DNA from: Leptospiraceae bacterium
GTDB lineage: Bacteria > Spirochaetota > Leptospiria > Turneriellales > Turneriellaceae
DNA length: 5,974 bases
Direction of reading: 5' to 3'
NCBI GenBank assembly: GCA_025057195.1
Contig: JANWWX010000085.1
Location: 1 to 5,974 of the forward strand
Shown here: positions 1 through 5,838 of the stretch, piece after piece
Layout: each line of letters starts with the position of its first letter
How positions within the stretch are numbered: position 1 is the stretch's first letter
Notes under the pieces: model-generated
What the model saw: only the letters and a program-made list of their open reading frames with translations
Told to the model about the DNA's origin: nothing
Databases searched by the model: none
Program-made: the position numbers and the translations under genes

Positions 1-2171
1 GTTTCCGCTTTCCGACCCAATTCGGCGCGGAAACGCAAATCCGGTATGGTTGTGGGGACCCGCTGTTTTTTGCCCGTCGTTTCATCGGTCACCAACTCCG
101 TCGCCTTGCGCAGGGTGCCATCGGCCTTGACCTGCAGCGCCTGGCGCAAGCCAGTGATACTGAACTGCTCCAAATACACCACCGCCGGTGTTAGTTTCAG
201 TTTGGCCAACAGTTGGATGTCGTCGGCATGGATATCCGGAAATGCCAAGTGTGTGGTATGTTCGATCTGCTGTTCGCGGCCACGCATGGCGACGACGGTC
301 TGGCCATCTGCGCGCAGTGTGTTGCCGAGCGACAACGTCTGCAACGTGCCCGCCAATTGCTCCTGCAGCGATGCCGGCAGTGTCAGCAATGCCTCCTGGA
401 AAAAAATCCCTAAACCGTCCAGGGTATAGACCAGCCGTATGGATTCGTCTTTTTGGATGTCTGCGCGCGATTTCAGCTCAACCGCAGTGGCATAGTCCTT
501 GTTTTTATCGGTGAACGTAATCGATGCCAGCTGGATGCTGCTGTTGCGAAAATCGGCGCTACTTTTGACCGCACCACGCACGTTGAAATCGATGCGGTTG
601 ATCCCTGATTTGCTGCGGTCCACGTAGTAAATCAGCTGTGGGGAATAGATGCGCAGCGCCAAAGCTAAATCTTCCGGCGACGGTCCCTTGAGGCTCAACA
701 CCGTGCTGATGGCGCCAGCGGCCTGGCCTTGTGCGAATGGTGATATTTCCAAACCGCGCAGCGAAAATTCAACATTGGTTTTACGGTCTTCTGCCAAAAG
801 CGCATCGAGGAAAATGGCAGCGCCGTTGAAATTACCCCGCAGTTTGGCCATCACCCGGCTGACGGGCAGCGGCTTTTGTGCTGGATCGAGCAACACCGCA
901 TGGTCAAAATCCAGCTGTGGCACGGAAAGCCGCAGAGCACCTGTACCAAAAACCACCTGCTCCAGCTTCAAACCACCGCTGTCGTCAACACGGTTCCCTT
1001 CGATCGTGACGTTGGTGGGCTTGAGCGAAAAATAACCTGAAAAATAGGGGTCGCGCTTGCCCAAAAGCGTGGCAATAAGGTCATAGATTTTGCCCAAATT
1101 CACCCGCGAGTCGCCCGTGCTGATATTGATTTTGCGGTCGGAGCGCAGTAATTTTTCTCCGCCGCCCTTCAAGGACAGCAACGTGTCTCCTAAGAAACGT
1201 ATTGCAAAGTTACGGATCTCCAAACGCTCAGTTTTAGGGTCAAAGTCAATCGCATGTTCTGCCACAAATGGCATCGTGCCGCTGCGTCCGCGCCCTAACG
1301 CCAGTTCTAATTTTTCATCGCCCACCAGAAACCGCGAGACAAATTCCGGCGTCTGCGCCAGGCCATCATAAAAGAGAAGCCAAAAGAGATGGAAATCCGA
1401 CCGCATGCGTGCTTCAGGTCCTTCATATGCAATTTGGATTTTCTTCTGTGGATTGAGTTCAATCACCAGTGCCTGCAATAAGCCGGCCAAGGCGGCAGGA
1501 TCACCCGGATCCAAGCGGTTAAAATCACGCGTGAGGAATGCAAAGTGGAACGAAAAATCTTTGAGGTTTGCATAGCGCCGGATCGAGTTGCTCTTGTCAC
1601 GGGCGTCGAAAGTGAGCTGCAGCTTCTCGAGGGTGATGCGCGCAAAAAGGTGGATGTTAAAAAACCAGTACAATGCTTTGGCAGGTGTGTCTTCTTTAAC
1701 CTCTTCTTTTTGTTCCTCCTTTTTTTCGGCAGTGGGTTTGAACAGGGCTTCTATATTCGTCTGGTTATTACGCTGTTCGATGAAGATCTGTGGGTTGCGC
1801 AGCAAAATCTCGTGCACGCCAAAAGAGCCGCGGAAAAAGCCGTAGGCATTGTAGAGAATGTTGAGCTGGTCGAGTTTTAGTAATGGAGTTTCCGAATAGC
1901 CCTCTGGAGAATACACGACTAGATCCCGGATACGGAACCCCCGAAAAAGCGAAGTCTGTTCGAGTTTGAGCTCTATTTTGCCGTTGGTAAATTTCGAAAA
2001 ATTTTCTTTAATCAGTGGTTCCAGGAATTCCGGCCGCATCACATAGTTATAAGCGATTACAACGGCCACGAATAGCGCAAGGAGCAAATAACCAAAAATA
2101 GTAAAGACCTTCCCCAAAATGCCCAGCGCGCTACGGCGTGGGCTTTTTTCCTCCGCTGTGTCTTCGTGCAT
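1..2171 (-). CDS. AsmA-family envelope protein (C-terminus cut by left edge)
   Basis: This frame reads open from an ATG at 2171 to the window edge with no stop, giving at least 723 residues. Residues 1-21 are polar and basic (PRR at 11-13), followed by one transmembrane segment at about 22-44, so the protein is probably anchored in the inner membrane with a large periplasmic part. The next region follows the AsmA pattern: a strand-rich unit (LFRGFRIRDLVV near 75-86), NPQIFIEQRNNQTNIEALF near 126-144, a Lys/Glu-rich linker at about 145-165, then ITLEKLQLTFDARD. The remainder is beta-rich and repetitive in character. AsmA/TamB/YhdP relatives are linked to lipid movement between membranes and to outer-membrane assembly; this role is inferred from the family. 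The gene starts one base after the lolA stop with no clear Shine-Dalgarno sequence, suggesting translational coupling. The exact subfamily cannot be fixed without the C-terminus. Confidence 0.85.
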   Translation of the reverse strand, partial: MHEDTAEEKSPRRSALGILGKVFTIFGYLLLALFVAVVIAYNYVMRPEFLEPLIKENFSKFTNGKIELKLEQTSLFRGFRIRDLVVYSPEGYSETPLLKLDQLNILYNAYGFFRGSFGVHEILLRNPQIFIEQRNNQTNIEALFKPTAEKKEEQKEEVKEDTPAKALYWFFNIHLFARITLEKLQLTFDARDKSNSIRRYANLKDFSFHFAFLTRDFNRLDPGDPAALAGLLQALVIELNPQKKIQIAYEGPEARMRSDFHLFWLLFYDGLAQTPEFVSRFLVGDEKLELALGRGRSGTMPFVAEHAIDFDPKTERLEIRNFAIRFLGDTLLSLKGGGEKLLRSDRKINISTGDSRVNLGKIYDLIATLLGKRDPYFSGYFSLKPTNVTIEGNRVDDSGGLKLEQVVFGTGALRLSVPQLDFDHAVLLDPAQKPLPVSRVMAKLRGNFNGAAIFLDALLAEDRKTNVEFSLRGLEISPFAQGQAAGAISTVLSLKGPSPEDLALALRIYSPQLIYYVDRSKSGINRIDFNVRGAVKSSADFRNSSIQLASITFTDKNKDYATAVELKSRADIQKDESIRLVYTLDGLGIFFQEALLTLPASLQEQLAGTLQTLSLGNTLRADGQTVVAMRGREQQIEHTTHLAFPDIHADDIQLLAKLKLTPAVVYLEQFSITGLRQALQVKADGTLRKATELVTDETTGKKQRVPTTIPDLRFRAELGRKAE

Positions 2172-2172
2172 A

Positions 2173-2766
2173 TCAGTTGTTGAGTGGGTTTTCGACGATC
2201 TGCGCACCTGCCGGCCGGTAATTGAACATGGAACCGGAAATCCCAGTATCGATGGTCACGCCAGAAAAGGTATAGGTGGTGACCTCATCGTCATGCTTTA
2301 ACCGCACACTGCGCAGCATGCCACCCGCAACCTGCACCACAATCTCTTGGTAGTAGGCATCTTTTTTGCGAAAAATATAAGTACTGCCCTGAACACTGCC
2401 TTCGTAGTTGGCCAATAGTCCCAAAAGCCCGCCGCTTAGTCCCGACACATCTTGGCGTGCACATACAGAAGAGTTTTTGTTGTGCAGCCAAAGGTGCGTG
2501 CCGTTGGTGGCGATGACACCGGTGGCGGTCTCTACCCGCAGCTTGCCAGGGTATTGGTAATAAATTTTACCGGTCTGGATTTGTCCTGACGAATAGGTAA
2601 CGGCAAAGCTGGCACGGAAAGAGGAGTAAAGCCCCTTCAATTGGCCCTTGAGTTGTTCGTAGGCACTTTGCGCACAGAGTTTTCTTGTCGCGAAAAAAAA
2701 CGCACAAACAGTGGACAAAACCAAGCACGTCTTTTTGCAGGCGCGCCCGAAAACATAGCCAGCCAT
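2173..2766 (-). CDS. lolA: LolA-family outer-membrane lipoprotein carrier protein
   Basis: The product is 197 residues from the ATG at 2766, close to the usual LolA length. LolA is a periplasmic chaperone that takes lipoproteins from the inner-membrane LolCDE complex towards the outer membrane. Residues 1-32 look like a signal peptide: a basic n-region (R8, K11, K12), a hydrophobic core at about 13-26 and likely cleavage after LCA at about 32. The mature part has family features: a helix followed by FRASFAV, GKIYYQYPGKLRVE at about 66-79 (the G-x-F-x-x-x-x-P-G-x-x-R pattern), TNGTHLWLHN at about 87-96 (the sdG-x-x-lW motif), and a C-terminal FNYRPAGAQIVENPL strand. An in-frame GTG at 2820 would add 18 residues and overlap the divergent gene; I prefer 2766 because it gives a normal signal peptide, though neither start has a good Shine-Dalgarno sequence. 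It is followed after one base by the asmA-like gene. Other LolA-fold periplasmic proteins are possible. Confidence 0.82.
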   Translation of the reverse strand: MAGYVFGRACKKTCLVLSTVCAFFFATRKLCAQSAYEQLKGQLKGLYSSFRASFAVTYSSGQIQTGKIYYQYPGKLRVETATGVIATNGTHLWLHNKNSSVCARQDVSGLSGGLLGLLANYEGSVQGSTYIFRKKDAYYQEIVVQVAGGMLRSVRLKHDDEVTTYTFSGVTIDTGISGSMFNYRPAGAQIVENPLNN

Positions 2767-2789
2767 GAGTAAAGAAGGCTTATGCCCGC

Positions 2790-3356
2790 ATGATTGCCTG
2801 TAAAGCACGATTCGCCACACACAGGCTATCGATCTTCATTTTCGTTGTCTGCTATGCAGATTTGCGTGCACAACCATACCTCCATTCCAGGCTTGCTGGC
2901 TTTGACCATGGCGTGGCAGATTATTCGCAAAAACTTTTGAGCGACAAGCTGCGGTTATTGCTTTTCCGGGTTGAGTTCACGGTCAAGCAGACGGGTTACG
3001 CCAATATCAGTGGCAACCTGGCCAACCTGCAGATTGTGACCGATTTTGCGGCGATGGCTGGTGGCAGGGTGTTGCAGCTTTTGCCGCCCGAAGTGGACCG
3101 CGATCTTTACCGAGCGGAACGTTTTGCTGTGCGGCTCTACGAGAATCTGGCACGGTTGTGGGAAGGACTCAACCCGATCCCGGGGCTCTATTATGAAGTC
3201 ATCATCCGCAGCCCCGCCTATCCTTTTATCTTCATGGAATCAGTGGAGAATTATTGGTGGTATTTTGGCACTTACCCCTTTACCGAGGATCCGCTGTTCC
3301 GCAAGACCAGTATCGCCTCGCGGCAGTTTGGTTTTGCCTTCAGGATCTTGTTTTAG
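2790..3356 (+). CDS. Unrecognised secreted protein, possibly envelope-associated
   Basis: I do not recognise this 188-residue product. It starts at ATG 2790, with an AAAGAAGG tract at 2771-2778 as a possible but distant ribosome binding site (11-base spacer). Residues 1-28 look like a signal peptide: basic K5, R7 and R12, a hydrophobic core at about 13-22 (LSIFIFVVCY), and a likely cleavage near LRA/Q at 25-28. The mature part has few Cys, is rich in aromatic residues (PGLYYEV at 131-137, ENYWWYFGTYPF at 153-164), and has a helical-looking stretch near 103-125. The C-terminus, FGFAFRILF, ends in Phe with alternating hydrophobic residues, resembling the last strand of an outer-membrane protein, but 160 mature residues would make only a small barrel. 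It is the only plus-strand gene in the window, divergent from lolA and convergent with ribE. The clean reading frame, signal peptide and exact fit between neighbours support a real gene. Confidence 0.72.
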   Translation: MIACKARFATHRLSIFIFVVCYADLRAQPYLHSRLAGFDHGVADYSQKLLSDKLRLLLFRVEFTVKQTGYANISGNLANLQIVTDFAAMAGGRVLQLLPPEVDRDLYRAERFAVRLYENLARLWEGLNPIPGLYYEVIIRSPAYPFIFMESVENYWWYFGTYPFTEDPLFRKTSIASRQFGFAFRILF

Positions 3357-3397
3357 GTATTTCCTGCAGGCGACAGCTTCATTATTTAAAAAATACC
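3356..3397. repeat. 7-bp inverted repeat at the convergent gene junction
   Basis: GGTATTT at 3356-3362 is mirrored by AAATACC at 3391-3397, with a 28-base loop that contains the palindrome CCTGCAGG (3363-3370). It straddles the gap between the stop of the plus-strand gene and the stop of ribE. It could fold in transcripts from either direction, but the stem is AT-rich, the loop is long and no T-run follows on either strand. It is therefore only a weak candidate for a bidirectional terminator. Confidence 0.2.
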
Positions 3398-3991
3398 ACT
3401 AGGGTTATGTTCCCGAAAGTTGCGGATATGGTCAAACGCCTTGATCAAGTAATCGGTTTCAATATTGATGCGCGCACCCGGCTGCCAGTACCCAATATCG
3501 GTTTTACGTAGGGTTTCCGGGATAATCTGCACGCGGAAGCGATTGTCGGGAAAAGACTCCATCACCGTGAGGCTGATGCCATTGAGCGCCACCGAGCCTT
3601 TGGGGACAATATAAGGCGAGGCATAGTGGAGCACGATGTCGTAGGCATCACCGTGCTTTACTGAGACCACCGTGGCGGTGCCTTCGACATGTCCCTGCAC
3701 CAAGTGCCCGCCTAAGCGATCGCCCAAACGCAGCGCCCGTTCGAGGTTCACTGGATCCCCAATTTTGAGGTCGTTGAAATTTGTCCGTGCCAAAGTTTCG
3801 GGTATCGAAAAGACAGTGAAACTTTCGGCACCGATCTGTTCCACCGTTTGGCATGCCCCTGAAACAGCGATGCTATCCCCGATTTTGAGCCCTTCCAGCA
3901 CCAGACGGCAGGCGATCGTGAACCGCTTGCCGCCCGCTACTGGCTCAATTGCGGCAATGTGACCGGTCTCTTCAATTAACCCGGTAAACAT
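3386..3991 (-). CDS. ribE: Riboflavin synthase, alpha chain
   Basis: This enzyme performs the last step of riboflavin synthesis, the dismutation of two 6,7-dimethyl-8-ribityllumazine molecules into riboflavin and a pyrimidinedione. The product is 201 residues, the normal length, and starts with the conserved MFTGLIEE. Two lumazine-binding barrels are visible. The first has SGACQTV (44-50), with the family Cys at about 47, and IPETLARTNFNDLKIGDPVNLERA. The second has GGHLVQGHVEGTA (94-106), NGISLTV (137-143) and IPETLRKTDIG (157-167), then a C-terminal helix. The first barrel has Gln where the Escherichia coli enzyme has Leu (CLTV). A GTG at 3997 would add two residues, but the conserved N-terminus argues for the ATG at 3991. 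The gene begins 16 bases after a tRNA-Gly, which leaves no room for an FMN riboswitch. No strong Shine-Dalgarno sequence is visible; GGTGG lies only 2 bases before the ATG. The symbol is ribC in E. coli usage. Confidence 0.96.
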   Translation of the reverse strand: MFTGLIEETGHIAAIEPVAGGKRFTIACRLVLEGLKIGDSIAVSGACQTVEQIGAESFTVFSIPETLARTNFNDLKIGDPVNLERALRLGDRLGGHLVQGHVEGTATVVSVKHGDAYDIVLHYASPYIVPKGSVALNGISLTVMESFPDNRFRVQIIPETLRKTDIGYWQPGARINIETDYLIKAFDHIRNFREHNPSGIF

Positions 3992-3994
3992 TGC

Positions 3995-4007
3995 CACCGA
4001 ATTGGTG
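3995..4007 (-). other. Small hairpin between tRNA-Gly and ribE
   Basis: Read on the minus strand, CACC-AATTC-GGTG forms a 4-bp stem with a 5-base loop starting directly after the tRNA discriminator base. The 3' arm includes most of GGTGG, the only Shine-Dalgarno-like sequence in front of ribE. The hairpin is short and may have no role, but its place between a tRNA 3' end and a start codon makes it a possible site affecting tRNA processing or ribE initiation. Confidence 0.25.
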
Positions 4008-4078
4008 AGCGGGCAAAGGGACTCGAACCCTCTCTAAAAGCTTGGAAGGCTTTTGTGCTACCGTTACACCATGCCCGC
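4008..4078 (-). tRNA. tRNA-Gly (anticodon UCC)
   Basis: The 71-base gene folds as a full cloverleaf. The acceptor stem GCGGGCA pairs perfectly with TGCCCGC. The D arm is GTGT/GCAC with an AACGGTA loop. The anticodon stem AAAGC/GCTTT is perfect around the loop CTTCCAA, giving anticodon TCC for GGA/GGG glycine codons. The T arm is GAGGG-TTCGAGT-CCCTT, and the discriminator base is T. The 3' CCA is not encoded; the sequence continues CAC. It starts only 6 bases after the actF stop and ends 16 bases before the ribE ATG, all on the same strand, with no terminator or convincing promoter in either gap. Co-transcription with protein genes and release by RNase P and a 3' endonuclease is therefore likely. 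Confidence 0.95.
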
Positions 4079-4084
4079 AATTTT

Positions 4085-5284
4085 TTAAAGCGGTTGGTGG
4101 AAGTGGCGCGACGTTTCGTAGTCCACGTCCCCCACCGGAGCCTCATTGTATTCGGCAAATGCCCTGAAAAATATAATTCCACCAGTACCCACCGCGCCAA
4201 AAAAGGCACCAATTTCCATCGGCCCAACCGGGAAGCTATTGACTAAGTGTTCGTTGCCGGTATGCCCGAGCGCAGAGCCGTGTACCAACCAGACAATGTC
4301 GAGGAATGCGACAAAAAGCACAGCCCACGCCACCTTGACCAGGCGGTTTTGGTCGCGTTTGATGTCGCGTGATAGCAGGATGAAAAACGGTAAGACAAAA
4401 TGCAGAAGCCAGAGCGCAATCGTGAAAAACTTCCAAATGCCTTTGAGCCGCAGCTCCAGGAGGTAGGTTTCCTCGGGCAGGTTGGCATACCAGGTCAGCA
4501 TGTGCATGCTGTAGGCGATGTAGGCCCAGAACACCACCGACATGAACTGCCATTTGCCCAAATCGTGCAGGTGTTCTTCGTTAACATCTTTCAGGCCACC
4601 GTTGCGTTTGATGGTGACGACCAAGATGGTGATCGCCGCGATCGTGCCAAACCAGCCATTGGCAAACGTATAGACCGGAAACATCGTGGTGAACCAGTGC
4701 GGCTGCAGCGACATGACGATGTCAACCGAGGAAAAAAGCCACGAGTAGGCATAAACTACGGTAAAGATGGCGGAGTATTTCACCAGCCGCGACTTAGTAG
4801 CGGCATCGCGGTTTTCGTCCTGCTCCAGCGAAGTTTTGCGGATCAGCCAGGCCAGGAAAATCCAGGCACTGAAGTAAATCACCAAACGCGCGAGGAAAAA
4901 CGGGATATTGAGGTAGCCTTTTTTGTGCTGTAAGACTTCATCGGCGGCCACAATTTTGGCGTCTGCCCATTCATAAACATGGTTGAGATGGAAAGCGGCA
5001 CCCAGCGCCACGATACCGATGAGGACTGCCGCCAACGGCAACACCGCTGCAAAGGTCTCAGGAACGCGGCGCAGCACCACCGACCATTTGGCGCCAGCGA
5101 CAAATTGGATTGCCGCAAAAAGCACACCGATGAGTGCGATCGAAAGCACGAAATAGCCCGTGGCCAAAAGTGTGAGCCAGGCTCGGTCGGTGGCTAGGAA
5201 AAAGCCTGCCCCGAGCGCCAGCACCCCAGCTGCGACCATCCCCCATAGGATATTGTAGTATTTATCCGGCAGTACAAATCTCAT
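4085..5284 (-). CDS. actF: Alternative complex III subunit ActF, NrfD-like membrane protein
   Basis: ActF is one of the two large NrfD/PsrC-like inner-membrane subunits of alternative complex III, which oxidises quinol and passes electrons towards cytochrome c or a terminal oxidase. The product is 399 residues. About ten hydrophobic segments are visible, near 12-31, 37-60, 76-98, 125-147, 168-190, 202-224, 245-265, 285-305, 316-335 and 355-375, as expected for the family. Characteristic motifs include SSVDIVMSLQPHWFTTMFP (185-203), HDLGKWQFMSVVFWAYIAYS (240-259) and WYANLPEETY (265-274). I chose the ATG at 5284 because GGAG lies 5 bases upstream. An in-frame ATG at 5299 would add MSGEP and overlap the actE stop by 4 bases but lacks a clear Shine-Dalgarno sequence. 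The frame also stays open further upstream inside actE, which is not coding for ActF. It is probably the last structural gene of the act operon; a tRNA follows after 6 bases. Confidence 0.94.
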   Translation of the reverse strand: MRFVLPDKYYNILWGMVAAGVLALGAGFFLATDRAWLTLLATGYFVLSIALIGVLFAAIQFVAGAKWSVVLRRVPETFAAVLPLAAVLIGIVALGAAFHLNHVYEWADAKIVAADEVLQHKKGYLNIPFFLARLVIYFSAWIFLAWLIRKTSLEQDENRDAATKSRLVKYSAIFTVVYAYSWLFSSVDIVMSLQPHWFTTMFPVYTFANGWFGTIAAITILVVTIKRNGGLKDVNEEHLHDLGKWQFMSVVFWAYIAYSMHMLTWYANLPEETYLLELRLKGIWKFFTIALWLLHFVLPFFILLSRDIKRDQNRLVKVAWAVLFVAFLDIVWLVHGSALGHTGNEHLVNSFPVGPMEIGAFFGAVGTGGIIFFRAFAEYNEAPVGDVDYETSRHFHQPL

Positions 5285-5289
5285 GGGTT

Positions 5290-5293
5290 CTCC
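5290..5293 (-). promoter_or_regulatory. Ribosome binding site of actF
   Basis: GGAG is followed by a 5-base spacer (AACCC) and the ATG at 5284. It decides for 5284 over the upstream in-frame ATG at 5299, which is preceded only by an A-rich stretch from the end of actE. Confidence 0.6.
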
Positions 5294-5295
5294 GC

Positions 5296-5838
5296 TCATT
5301 TCTTTTTCTGCAATTCGTTTTTGACATAGGCCGCAATATTCCAGCGATCCTCTTCGCGCACCTGTGGGGCATAGCCCTTCATCGTGCCCTGCCCAACCGT
5401 GGCAATGTGGTAGATGCGGGTCAGGGGATAGCTTTCTGCAGGCTGGCCGACCAGCTTGCGCACCGTGGGCATCTTCTTGGCCACAGGGCCATCGGCATTG
5501 CCGGAAAGGCCGTGGCAGGGAGAGCAATAGATTTGGTAATATTTCTCGCCGCGCTTGAGGTCAAAATTTGCGGGTGCGACCAACTCCCGAGAGGCGCGCT
5601 CCACATCCACATCCTTCTGGTATGGGTATGCCGGCTTGCCGCCATAGGTGATCGTGTAGTCGGGCTCCTGCATATCAAATTGCCGGTTACCTATATCATC
5701 CCATTTGGCAGTGTCGCCAGCGGGAGAATAGTGCATGTCGAGGAAATAATGGTAATGGCGGCGGACATCGGCGCAGCTTGTGGCCGCCAAAATTAACACA
5801 AAAACCGCTGCCTTGTATTGCCAACTTACGCCGCTCAT
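5296..5838 (-). CDS. actE: Alternative complex III subunit ActE, monohaem cytochrome c
   Basis: ActE is the single-haem cytochrome c subunit of alternative complex III, located on the periplasmic face. The product is 180 residues. An N-terminal hydrophobic stretch at about 9-21 ends in Cys22, suggesting export and possible lipid anchoring, though the sequence before the Cys (AATSC) is a loose lipobox lacking Leu at -3. The haem site is CSPCH (105-109, Cys105 and Cys108 covalent, His109 axial). GTMKGYA supplies Met153 as the likely second axial ligand, and the C-terminal helix DRWNIAAYVKNEL (164-176) is typical of class I c-type cytochromes. Upstream, FDMQEPDYTI and PYPYQ-like residues match the ActE habit of a Pro/Tyr-rich lead-in before the haem domain. 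The ATG overlaps the actD stop as ATGA, and GAGGTG sits 5 bases upstream. The order actD-actE-actF is the standard one. Confidence 0.94.
   Translation of the reverse strand: MSGVSWQYKAAVFVLILAATSCADVRRHYHYFLDMHYSPAGDTAKWDDIGNRQFDMQEPDYTITYGGKPAYPYQKDVDVERASRELVAPANFDLKRGEKYYQIYCSPCHGLSGNADGPVAKKMPTVRKLVGQPAESYPLTRIYHIATVGQGTMKGYAPQVREEDRWNIAAYVKNELQKKK

Noticed and set aside
46..1371. Several plus-strand frames of 60-130 codons
   Set aside because: They are shadows of the continuous minus-strand asmA-like frame, which has no stop over 2171 bases and a coherent membrane anchor and domain pattern.
2712..2759. Promoter-like TGGACA (2712-2717) and TTGCAG (2735-2740) upstream of the plus-strand gene
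   Set aside because: Neither has a credible -10 box at 16-18 bases; the best candidate, CATAGC, is only 13 bases from TTGCAG.
2782..2793. A tiny leader frame (ATG CCC GCA TGA) overlapping the start of the plus-strand gene
   Set aside because: The purine tract at 2771-2778 could serve it, but three codons can arise by chance and nothing else supports a leader peptide.
2774..2803. A minus-strand TTTACA / CATAAG pair before lolA as a promoter
   Set aside because: The spacer is only about 14 bases and the -10 match is weak.
3356..3397. A strong bidirectional terminator between the plus-strand gene and ribE
   Set aside because: The 7-bp stem is AT-rich with a 28-base loop and no T-run; it is kept only as a low-confidence inverted repeat.
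3992..4084. An FMN riboswitch controlling ribE
   Set aside because: The space before ribE is filled by the tRNA, with only 16 bases between them and none of the conserved riboswitch elements.
3976..4227. An 83-residue minus-strand frame across the tRNA
   Set aside because: It crosses the tRNA-Gly gene and overlaps both actF and ribE; its sequence is the translated tRNA plus shadow frames.
4085..5527. A 480-residue reading of actF starting near 5527
   Set aside because: The extra 81 N-terminal residues lie inside actE in another frame and lack membrane or family features; the ActF homology begins at MRFVLPDKYY, with a good SD before 5284.
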